Assembly (NCBI GenBank): GCA_003152015.1
Contig: PLZF01000103.1
Span: 1 to 32,183 of the forward strand
Source of the DNA: Acidimicrobiaceae bacterium
GTDB taxonomy: Bacteria > Actinomycetota > Acidimicrobiia > Acidimicrobiales > RAAP-2
Reading direction: 5' to 3'
DNA length: 32,183 nt
The translations under genes were made by a program, and so were the position numbers. Of this stretch, positions 7,377 through 13,442 are shown one piece after another. A model generated the notes under the pieces. That model saw only the letters and a list, made by a program, of their open reading frames with translations. It did not search any database and had not been told where the DNA came from. The first letter of the stretch is position 1. Each line of letters begins with the position of its first letter.

Positions 7377-8363
7377 TCAGCTGTTGCGGCGTCGGGCGAT
7401 GTCGAAACAGGCGATTGCCCCTGCGGTCGCCACATTGAGGGACGACAGGCTTCCGTGCTGGGGGATCGAGGCGAGGGCATCGCATCGCTTTCGGGTGAGG
7501 GCGGCCAATCCCGTGCCCTCCGATCCGAGCACCAAGGCCACCGGCTCTTTGCCCAGGGGAAGCTCGTAGAGTGAGGACGGAGCCTCGCCGTCGAGGCCCA
7601 CGCTCCATACCCCCATGGTCGACAGCCGCTGCAGCGCGGTGGGCACACCGGCCACCAGGGCCATGGGAAGGTACTCGATGGCCCCGGCCGCCACCTTGGC
7701 CACCGTGGGTGACAGATGGGCGGAACGGTGCCGGGGCAGGACGATCCCGGTCACCCCGGCGCACTCGGCGCTGCGCAGGAGTGCACCCAGGTTGTGCGGG
7801 TCGGTGATCCCGTCGAGCACCAGCAGAAACGGCTGGCGCCCACCACGTGACGGTTCGCACAACTTCTCGAGCGACGTCCCCTCCACCGGGCGGGCCAGGG
7901 CCACCACCCCTTGGGCCCCCTCGGTCCGGGCCACCAGATCGATGCGCCGACGGGACACGTAGGAGACCTTGACTCTGCGTTTGGTCGCCAAGCCCTCGAT
8001 CTCATTGAGGATGGCAGCCTGATCCATGCCTTCGGCCATCAACAACGAGCTCACCGGACGCCGGTTGGCGCTCAACAGCTCACGAACGGCCTGGCGCCCT
8101 TCCACCTGTTCGCCCCCGAGCCCTGGCCCCTCGGCGTTCCGCTTCGCCGGCCGATCCCGATCGCCTCCGCCACTCCGGCGGCCGGCTCCTGTCCGACTGG
8201 CCCCGTCCCGTCCCGGGGCACCAGACCCACGTCCCGTCCGCGATGCAGCCGGGTTGCCGGCCCGCGGGGCGCCGGCCCGGCCCGAGGTCCCTCCGGCCCG
8301 AGCCCCACCGCGCGCACTGCCACCCTGGCCCCGGCCTCGGCCACTTCCGGCTGCCGGGCTCAT
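7377..8363 (-). CDS. rlmB: 23S rRNA (guanosine-2'-O-)-methyltransferase RlmB
   Basis: A 328-residue SPOUT (TrmH) methyltransferase, expected to 2'-O-methylate G2251 of 23S rRNA using SAM. After the tail, residues 85-165 form the substrate-binding domain (VEGRQAVRELLSANRRPVSSLLMAEG). Residues 175-328 form the knotted domain with motif 1 LVLDGITDPHNLGALLRSAECAGVTGIVLP, motif 2 VALVLGSEGTGLA and motif 3 SIPQHGSLSSLNVATAGAIACF. The first 80 or so residues are Gly/Arg/Ala-rich low complexity, strongly basic and probably disordered, as in several actinobacterial homologues but long here. Its ATG overlaps the ispF stop by four bases (ATGA), so it is the last gene of the carD-ispD-ispF-rlmB run. No cysS lies between, unlike in mycobacteria. 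Confidence 0.92.
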   Translation of the reverse strand: MSPAAGSGRGRGQGGSARGGARAGGTSGRAGAPRAGNPAASRTGRGSGAPGRDGASRTGAGRRSGGGDRDRPAKRNAEGPGLGGEQVEGRQAVRELLSANRRPVSSLLMAEGMDQAAILNEIEGLATKRRVKVSYVSRRRIDLVARTEGAQGVVALARPVEGTSLEKLCEPSRGGRQPFLLVLDGITDPHNLGALLRSAECAGVTGIVLPRHRSAHLSPTVAKVAAGAIEYLPMALVAGVPTALQRLSTMGVWSVGLDGEAPSSLYELPLGKEPVALVLGSEGTGLAALTRKRCDALASIPQHGSLSSLNVATAGAIACFDIARRRNS

Positions 8364-8899
8364 GCGGTCACCCCGGGGGTCGCCTCTCCGGAAACCTCTT
8401 CAGCCAGAGATACCATGAGGACCGAGGCAGTACAGGCGATGCCCTCGGCCCGGCCCAGTGCACCCAGCCCCTCGGCCCGAGTGGCCTTGACGTTGACCGG
8501 GGCGTGCAGCACCGCGCTCAGGCGTTCGGCCATCTCGGCCACGAACGGGGCCAGCTTGGGGTGCTCGGCCACCACCGTGCAGTCGGCATTGACCGGAGAC
8601 CATCCGGCTTCGCCGGCCAGCTCCACCACCCTGGTCAGGATGCCCATGCTGTCCGCACCTGACCAGGTCGGGTCGGTATCGGGAGCGTGTTGTCCGAGGT
8701 CGCCGAGTCCCGCCGCCCCGAGCACGGCGTCGGCGATGGCATGGGCCACCGCGTCGGCGTCACTGTGGCCGTCGAGGCCCCGGATGTCCACCCCGGAGAT
8801 GACGACTCCGCCCAGTACCAACTTTCGGGCCGGGTCATCCGAGAACCGGTGCACGTCGATGCCCTGGCCGATGCGGAAGGCAGAGGCCAGCTCGGTCAC
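8360..8899 (-). CDS. ispF: 2-C-methyl-D-erythritol 2,4-cyclodiphosphate synthase
   Basis: A 179-residue MEP-pathway enzyme that cyclises CDP-methylerythritol 2-phosphate to methylerythritol cyclodiphosphate with release of CMP. The zinc-site motif is GIDVHRF (Asp15, His17) with His45 in LDGHSDADAVAHAIADA. The DLGQHAPDTDP segment and the C-terminal VNVKATRAEGLGALGRAEGIACTA are diagnostic. A typical IspF has about 155-160 residues; the extra 15-20 residues are a C-terminal tail. It overlaps ispD upstream and rlmB downstream by four bases each, so all three are translationally coupled. IspD makes the precursor of its substrate. Confidence 0.95.
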   Translation of the reverse strand: MTELASAFRIGQGIDVHRFSDDPARKLVLGGVVISGVDIRGLDGHSDADAVAHAIADAVLGAAGLGDLGQHAPDTDPTWSGADSMGILTRVVELAGEAGWSPVNADCTVVAEHPKLAPFVAEMAERLSAVLHAPVNVKATRAEGLGALGRAEGIACTASVLMVSLAEEVSGEATPGVTA

Positions 8900-9603
8900 C
8901 GGGCCGCCCTGTCGCTCTGTATGAGGGCGTGGGCCACGGCCAGGTCCTCGGGGTGGGTCAATTTGAAGTTCCGAGGTTCGCCGGGCACGGTGCGCACCGT
9001 AGCGCCCACCGACTCGAGGAGTCCGGCATCGTCGGTGGCCTCGCCGCCTCCGGCGTGGGCGGCGCGAAGCGTGGCGGCCACAAATGCCTGGGGGGTCTGC
9101 ACTGAGACGATCCCCTCCCGGTCCAGCGTGGAGGACACCTTGCCGGCGACTACCCGCTTCAGGGTCTCGGCGACCGGAAGGACGGGAATAACTCCATCTG
9201 CACCGTGGGAACCCGGGGCCCCGTCTGCACCATCTCCGGCCAACGCTTGCACCACCGAGGCGAACAAGGACGCCGAAGCCAACGGCCTGGCTGCATCGTG
9301 GATGATGATCACCGACGCCTCCAAGGGGACCGCGGCCAGACCGGCCCGAACCGAAAGCGATCGGGTGGCGCCGCCGGTGACCACCTGGTCGACTCCCATT
9401 TCGTCAGCGGACACTGTCGGCGCCGAGGTGGTCGATTCGTCGGGCACCACCACGACGATGCCTTCGGCCACCGTGCGGGCGGCGGCGATCGACCAGGCCA
9501 CCACTGATCTGCCGCCCAAATCGAGGAACTGCTTTTGGCTACCGAACCGGCTTCCGGTTCCGCCGGCAACGACGATGGCCCAGACAGGCCCGAGTCGGCT
9601 CAG
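8896..9603 (-). CDS. ispD: MEP cytidylyltransferase IspD, probable CTG start
   Basis: IspD transfers CMP from CTP to methylerythritol 4-phosphate. The first standard start in frame is a TTG at 9519, but that would remove the nucleotide-binding loop. Reading upstream in the same frame gives WAIVVAGGTGSRFG and then SQKQFLDLGGRSVVAWS, the expected IspD N terminus. Between the in-frame TGA upstream and this segment the only near-standard start is the CTG at 9601-9603, which overlaps the carD TGA (CTGA) and follows GAGGAA by about 6 bases. From there the protein has 235 residues, a normal IspD length. Other hallmarks are VIIIHDAARPL, VQTPQAF and NFKLTHPEDL. It is translationally coupled to carD and ispF. 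Confidence 0.9.
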   Translation of the reverse strand: MSRLGPVWAIVVAGGTGSRFGSQKQFLDLGGRSVVAWSIAAARTVAEGIVVVVPDESTTSAPTVSADEMGVDQVVTGGATRSLSVRAGLAAVPLEASVIIIHDAARPLASASLFASVVQALAGDGADGAPGSHGADGVIPVLPVAETLKRVVAGKVSSTLDREGIVSVQTPQAFVAATLRAAHAGGGEATDDAGLLESVGATVRTVPGEPRNFKLTHPEDLAVAHALIQSDRAAR

Positions 9604-10076
9604 GGAAGTTCCTCGTCAAGCCGCAGCTCGGCGGTCTCCTCATCGACATTCAGGGCGAAGGTGAGCTCGGACACCAGAATTTGCCGGGCCCGTTGGAGCA
9701 TTCGCTTCTCACCAGCCGACAGGCCCTTGTCCTTGTCACGGATCGACAGGTTCCGGACGACTTCGGCAACCTGGTAGATGTCGCCGGAACGGAGCTTCTC
9801 CGAGTGGTTCTTGTACCGACGAGACCAGTTGGTCGGCATCCGGGCTTCCTTCTTCCGGAGCACCGCAAATACCTCTTCGACCTCTTCGTCGTTGATGACC
9901 TCACGCAGCCCAACACCCTCGGTGTTGTCGGAGGGAACCATCAAGGTGAGGTCTCCATAGGCGAGACGAAGAACCAGGTACTCCTGTTTCTTCCCAAATG
10001 CCTCTTTGGTTTCACGTCGTTCGACTACTGCCGCGCCGTGGTGCGGATAGACGACCTTGTCACCGATGTCGAACAC
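9600..10076 (-). CDS. carD: CarD-family RNA polymerase-binding regulator
   Basis: A 158-residue global regulator that binds the RNA polymerase beta subunit and stabilises open promoter complexes, notably at rRNA promoters. Residues 1-60 are the Tudor-like polymerase-interaction domain (MFDIGDKVVYPHHGAAVVE...LMVPSDN). The rest is the helical DNA-binding domain with the conserved Trp in MPTNWSRRYKNH. The GTG start at 10076 has AGGAGG five bases upstream. A 147-base spacer separates it from disA and holds a candidate promoter. Its stop overlaps the proposed ispD CTG. carD followed by ispD and ispF is a standard actinobacterial arrangement. Confidence 0.95.
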   Translation of the reverse strand: MFDIGDKVVYPHHGAAVVERRETKEAFGKKQEYLVLRLAYGDLTLMVPSDNTEGVGLREVINDEEVEEVFAVLRKKEARMPTNWSRRYKNHSEKLRSGDIYQVAEVVRNLSIRDKDKGLSAGEKRMLQRARQILVSELTFALNVDEETAELRLDEELP

Positions 10077-10147
10077 CGTTCCTCCTGGCGTTGCGTGCTG
10101 ATCCCGGGCAGGTGAGCGACATCGGGACCGCGTAGAGCGAGCACTCC

Positions 10148-10153
10148 AGGATA
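10148..10153 (-). promoter_or_regulatory. Candidate -10 box of the carD operon
   Basis: On the minus strand TATCCT, preceded directly by TG, lies about 72 bases upstream of the carD GTG, within the only sizeable gap between disA and carD. No good -35 hexamer is seen at 17-18 bases. The TG-type -10 is compatible with an extended -10 promoter. Confidence 0.35.
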
Positions 10154-10223
10154 CACGGTGGAAACACCTCTCCCTCCCGCACCCCGCCGGGCCAGCACTT
10201 CCCTTACCGGTGGGACCGAAGAA

Positions 10224-11315
10224 CTACTGGTATCGCTCGAAAATGCTGGTCTCGGCCAAACGGATGAGACCGTTCTTGACCGAACGGGCTTTGGCTACCC
10301 CCACCCCTTCGACCTGTTCCAACTCGGCCAACGAGGCCCGCATGATCTGCTGGAGATTCACGAACCGGTCCACGATCCGTTCGATGATGGCATCAGAGAA
10401 GCGGGGAAGCCGATAGAGGAGTCGATAGCCCCGAGGCTCCACCCCCGAGTGAGTGTCGGTCAGCGACGCCGGCAGGGAGAGGATGTCCGCCACTTTGTGC
10501 ACGTTGAGCAGCTCATCGGAGGCCAGATTGGCCAACCTTGCCACCGCCCGTTCCACCGCTGCCGCCCTGTCGAGGGGGTCCGGTGACGGATGACGCAAAT
10601 AGTCACGCACAACCAGCCGCAAAGACTGCTCGACCCCGTCGACCAGCTCCGCCAGTTGGAGGCGTACCAATCGGCCGTCATCACCCAGTTCCACCAGGTA
10701 TCCGCTCACTTCCCCGGCGATGCGCACCACCATCTCCGCCGACTGCAGCACACCTGTCACGTCACCCACCGACACGGTGTCCTCCACCTCGAGGGTGGAA
10801 AGCCCGGAGAGGGCCACGTCGTATCGGCTGCGGAACCGCTGCAGGGTGGCCAGGGCCTGATCAGCGCGGTCCCGGAGCCAGCTGATGGGTTGCAAGGTGT
10901 GCTTTTGGTCATTGCGGTAGATGGCAATCACCGACATGGCCGCCGACACTGACAGCACCGGCACATTGATCGACCTCGCCACCCGCTCGGCGGTGCGGTG
11001 CCGGGTGCCGGTTTCGGTGGTACCGATGGATGACTTCGGCATCAGCTGGACATTGGCCCGGGCGATCCGCGAGGCATCGCCGGCCAGAATGATGGCACCG
11101 TCCATCTTCGCCAACTCCGACAGGCGCTGCGGGCTGAACTCGGCATCGAGCAGAAAACCGCCCGTGCAGATGGACAGCACCTCGGGATGATCCCCGACCA
11201 CAACCAGACCACCCCGTTTGGCCTGCAGAATCCGGTCCAAGCCGTCCCGCAGAGGCCGTCCCGGAGCCGCCATCACCAGGGCGTCAATGAGAGCCGAACT
11301 CTGGCGGGTGCTCAC
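10224..11315 (-). CDS. disA: DNA integrity scanning protein, diadenylate cyclase DisA
   Basis: A 363-residue enzyme that makes c-di-AMP from two ATP and scans DNA for branched structures. The N-terminal DAC domain has the catalytic MDGAIIL (Asp72-Gly73-Ala74) and GTRHRTAER (103-111). A helical linker follows, and the C-terminal helix-hairpin-helix DNA-binding domain contains VEGVGVAKARSVKNGLIRLAE. The frame is open to 11387, overlapping radA, but the GTG at 11315, 16 bases after the radA stop, gives the usual N terminus (STRQSSALIDALVMAAPG). Its Shine-Dalgarno is weak, so coupling to radA is likely. The radA-disA pairing is known from Bacillus and actinobacteria, where RadA restrains DisA. 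Confidence 0.95.
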   Translation of the reverse strand: MSTRQSSALIDALVMAAPGRPLRDGLDRILQAKRGGLVVVGDHPEVLSICTGGFLLDAEFSPQRLSELAKMDGAIILAGDASRIARANVQLMPKSSIGTTETGTRHRTAERVARSINVPVLSVSAAMSVIAIYRNDQKHTLQPISWLRDRADQALATLQRFRSRYDVALSGLSTLEVEDTVSVGDVTGVLQSAEMVVRIAGEVSGYLVELGDDGRLVRLQLAELVDGVEQSLRLVVRDYLRHPSPDPLDRAAAVERAVARLANLASDELLNVHKVADILSLPASLTDTHSGVEPRGYRLLYRLPRFSDAIIERIVDRFVNLQQIMRASLAELEQVEGVGVAKARSVKNGLIRLAETSIFERYQ

Positions 11316-11331
11316 CCCTGAATGGTACCCG

Positions 11332-12756
11332 TCAACGCCGGCTTTCGCCCTCGGCGGGCCTTTTACCAGGCACGCGGCCGCCCCCACTGCCGAACCTCTC
11401 GACGGCTTCGCTCACCGTCTCCACCCGAATCAGTTCGACCCCGACCGGGGCGGCCGGCGACGATGACGGCACCACCACCCGGGTGAATCCGAGCCGGGCC
11501 GACTCCTCGAGGCGGCGGGGGAGATTGTTGACCTGTCGGACTTCGCCGGCCAGTCCGATCTCCCCGATGGCAGCCAGATCGGCCGGGAGCGGCACCCCGG
11601 TGGTGGCCGATGCCACCGCCAGGGCCACGGCCAGATCGGCAGCCGGCTCGGTCACCCGAATCCCCCCGGCGACCGAGGCGAAGACATCGAGACCCAGCAC
11701 CGGAAGCTCCACGTGACGGGCCAACACGGCCAGCGTCATGGCCAACCGTCCGCTGTCGAGGCCGACCACCGAGCGTTTCGGCTGCGCCTGCGCCATCGGG
11801 GTGACAAGGGCCTGGAGCTCCACCAGCAGGGTGCGACGGCCCTGCATGGCCGGGAGGACGATGCCGCCGGCCACGCCTGTCAGCCGGTCACCGAGGAGGA
11901 GCCTTCCCGGGTCGTCCACCGGATTCAGCCCATGGTCCCCCATTTCGAAGAGCCCGAGCTCTCCGGTGGGCCCGAACCGGTGCTTCACCGCGGCGAGGAT
12001 GCGGAGGGCGTGATGCCTGTCGCCCTCAAAGCTCAACACGGTATCCACCATGTGCTCGAGGACCCTGGGTCCGGCCAGGGAACCATCTTTGGTGACGTGT
12101 CCGACCAGCACGGTGGCCACCTGGCGGGCTTTGGCCAGACCCACCAGTTGATCGGCGCACTCCCGGACCTGGGTGATGCTCCCCGGGACCCCGCCGGCCC
12201 GGCGCTCGCCGGCGGTGGCCGGTCCGATGGCCACCGCCTGGATGGAGTCGACGACCACCAGATCGGGTTCGGCTTCGACCACCGCGTTGATGACCGTGCC
12301 CACATCGGTCACGGACAGGATCAGCAACCCGGGGGGAACCGGTCCCAACCGCTCGGCCCTCAGGCGGACCTGATGGGCGGACTCCTCGGCCGATACCAGA
12401 AGGACCCGGTGTCCGGCCGCAGCCCGGGCCACCAGAACCTGGAGCAGCAGGGTGGATTTGCCGATCCCGGGCTCTCCCCCGAGCAGGGTCACCGATCCGG
12501 GGACCAGTCCACCCGACAGCACCCTGTCGAACTCCTCCACCCCGGTGGGCACCGCGGCGGCGGCGGCCACGTCCACCGAGGAGAGAGGGATGGGCATCGA
12601 TGACAGATCGAGGTCGTTCACCGCTTGTTCCAAGGGCCCGAGCGCCGACTCCTCGACCAGGGTGTTCCACTCCCCACAGGCCGGGCACCGGCCCACCCAC
12701 TGGGGAGCGGTGGCCCCGCAGTCGATGCATCTGTGGCGTTTCACGGTTTTGGGCAT
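11332..12756 (-). CDS. radA: DNA repair ATPase RadA
   Basis: A 474-residue RecA-like branch-migration helicase in recombinational repair. It has an N-terminal C4 zinc finger (Cys10, Cys13, Cys24, Cys27), Walker A GGEPGIGKST (93-102, Lys100), Walker B LVVVD (166-170), and the RadA-specific KNRFG motif in the form KHRFG (258-262). The C-terminal Lon-protease-like domain lacks a protease dyad; its RQVNNLPRRLEESARLGF region is typical. The His in KHRFG is a known-looking variant, not a defect. The start has no Shine-Dalgarno but lies 6 bases after a TACCAT box, suggesting a leaderless mRNA. First gene of the radA-disA unit. Confidence 0.95.
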   Translation of the reverse strand: MPKTVKRHRCIDCGATAPQWVGRCPACGEWNTLVEESALGPLEQAVNDLDLSSMPIPLSSVDVAAAAAVPTGVEEFDRVLSGGLVPGSVTLLGGEPGIGKSTLLLQVLVARAAAGHRVLLVSAEESAHQVRLRAERLGPVPPGLLILSVTDVGTVINAVVEAEPDLVVVDSIQAVAIGPATAGERRAGGVPGSITQVRECADQLVGLAKARQVATVLVGHVTKDGSLAGPRVLEHMVDTVLSFEGDRHHALRILAAVKHRFGPTGELGLFEMGDHGLNPVDDPGRLLLGDRLTGVAGGIVLPAMQGRRTLLVELQALVTPMAQAQPKRSVVGLDSGRLAMTLAVLARHVELPVLGLDVFASVAGGIRVTEPAADLAVALAVASATTGVPLPADLAAIGEIGLAGEVRQVNNLPRRLEESARLGFTRVVVPSSSPAAPVGVELIRVETVSEAVERFGSGGGRVPGKRPAEGESRR

Positions 12757-12762
12757 GGCCCG

Positions 12763-12768
12763 ATGGTA
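12763..12768 (-). promoter_or_regulatory. Candidate leaderless -10 box of radA-disA
   Basis: TACCAT on the minus strand fits the actinobacterial TAnnnT pattern and ends six bases before the radA ATG. Transcription would begin at or next to the start codon, consistent with the missing Shine-Dalgarno. No clear -35 element is seen. Confidence 0.4.
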
Positions 12769-12806
12769 CGAAATGGATGTGCCACGCGGGTGCCACCGAT
12801 GTCGTG

Positions 12807-12822
12807 GGCCACCTCCGTGGCC
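12807..12822 (-). terminator. Hairpin after the PIN gene
   Basis: A perfect six-base stem (GGCCAC / GTGGCC) with a four-base loop lies 28-43 bases beyond the PIN-gene stop and upstream of the radA promoter. There is no T-run, as is common in high-GC actinobacteria. It could end PIN transcription before radA. Confidence 0.35.
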
Positions 12823-12849
12823 TGGTTCGGCGTGCCAACTTTGCGGCTC

Positions 12850-13239
12850 TCAAGCGTGGGCAGGTGTAACGACAGCGATCGATGTCGTGAGCACGGCATC
12901 GATCATTCGACTGTCGTAGGTAACGACGCCGTCGGGGTCATCGCCCAGCTCAAGGGCAGTGGCCAGGTGCAGAGCGTCGAGAGTTCGGAATGTCGGTGGT
13001 GGCAGCTGGCTGGCCGTCCTGAAGGTGACGACGCCGGGGAGAATCAACGACACGGTGTCCAGCGCCTGTTCGACCGAGGAAACACTGAATCCGAGCCGGG
13101 CACCGGCACGCAAGGCTTCGGTGGACAGCAGTTGCGACGACCAGCACGGGCCGTGCGCGTTAAACCATGCACGCATTGCCTGCGAATCATCCTCGGCTAC
13201 CACAAGCTTCAGGAAAGCCGATGTGTCGAGATGGAACAC
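12850..13239 (-). CDS. vapC: PIN-domain ribonuclease, VapC-type toxin
   Basis: A 129-residue PIN domain, the fold of VapC toxins that cut tRNA or rRNA with Mg2+. All four acidic active-site residues are present: Asp5 in HLDTSAFLKL, Glu41 in LLSTEALR, Asp88 in TLDALHLATAL, and Asp109 in TYDSRM. The length is normal, so the nuclease looks intact. It starts at a GTG at 13239, 8 bases after the stop of a 35-codon frame that looks like the C-terminal end of an antitoxin. No full-length antitoxin is seen on either side. It may be an orphan toxin, kept silent or active with the short partner. It lies between clpC and radA, an accessory insertion in otherwise conserved housekeeping DNA. Confidence 0.85.
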   Translation of the reverse strand: MFHLDTSAFLKLVVAEDDSQAMRAWFNAHGPCWSSQLLSTEALRAGARLGFSVSSVEQALDTVSLILPGVVTFRTASQLPPPTFRTLDALHLATALELGDDPDGVVTYDSRMIDAVLTTSIAVVTPAHA

Positions 13240-13247
13240 GTTGGGTC

Positions 13248-13355
13248 TCAGCGATCATCCCGCAGCGCATCGAGCACGTCGGACGTTCGCCTCTCCGCCC
13301 GAACGGGATCGGGAAGGTCGGTCGCGAGCCGGTAGTCCGAGGACTGGCCGTTCAA
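13248..13355 (-). pseudogene. 35-codon antitoxin-like frame, possibly truncated
   Basis: A TTG at 13355 opens a 35-residue frame that begins MNGQSSDYRLATDLPD and ends in SDVLDALRDDR, like the toxin-binding tail of small antitoxins. It stops 8 bases before the PIN gene, the normal VapB-VapC spacing. VapB-type antitoxins usually have 70-90 residues with an N-terminal DNA-binding half. Here an in-frame TGA lies just upstream of the TTG, and the clpC terminator ends 10 bases before it, so no such half exists. It could be a remnant after deletion or a genuinely short antitoxin. No known antitoxin family is assignable. Confidence 0.45.
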
Positions 13356-13365
13356 CTCTCAAAGA

Positions 13366-13401
13366 CAGAACGCCCGGCCACCGGAGTGGCAGGGCGTTCT
13401 G
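13366..13401 (-). terminator. Strong terminator hairpin of clpC
   Basis: A ten-base stem (CAGAACGCCC at 13366-13375 against GGGCGTTCTG at 13392-13401) continues, after one mismatch, into a five-base inner stem closed by a four-base loop. On the minus strand it is followed by TCTTT. It begins 41 bases past the clpC stop, so it should end the clpC transcript. Confidence 0.8.
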
Positions 13402-13442
13402 ATCAAGTTGAGGGCGACTGGCTGAGGCCGGTCAGTTCAGGG

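Noticed and set aside
9519-9519. TTG at 9517-9519 as the ispD start
   Set aside because: It would remove the conserved nucleotide loop encoded just upstream in the same open frame.
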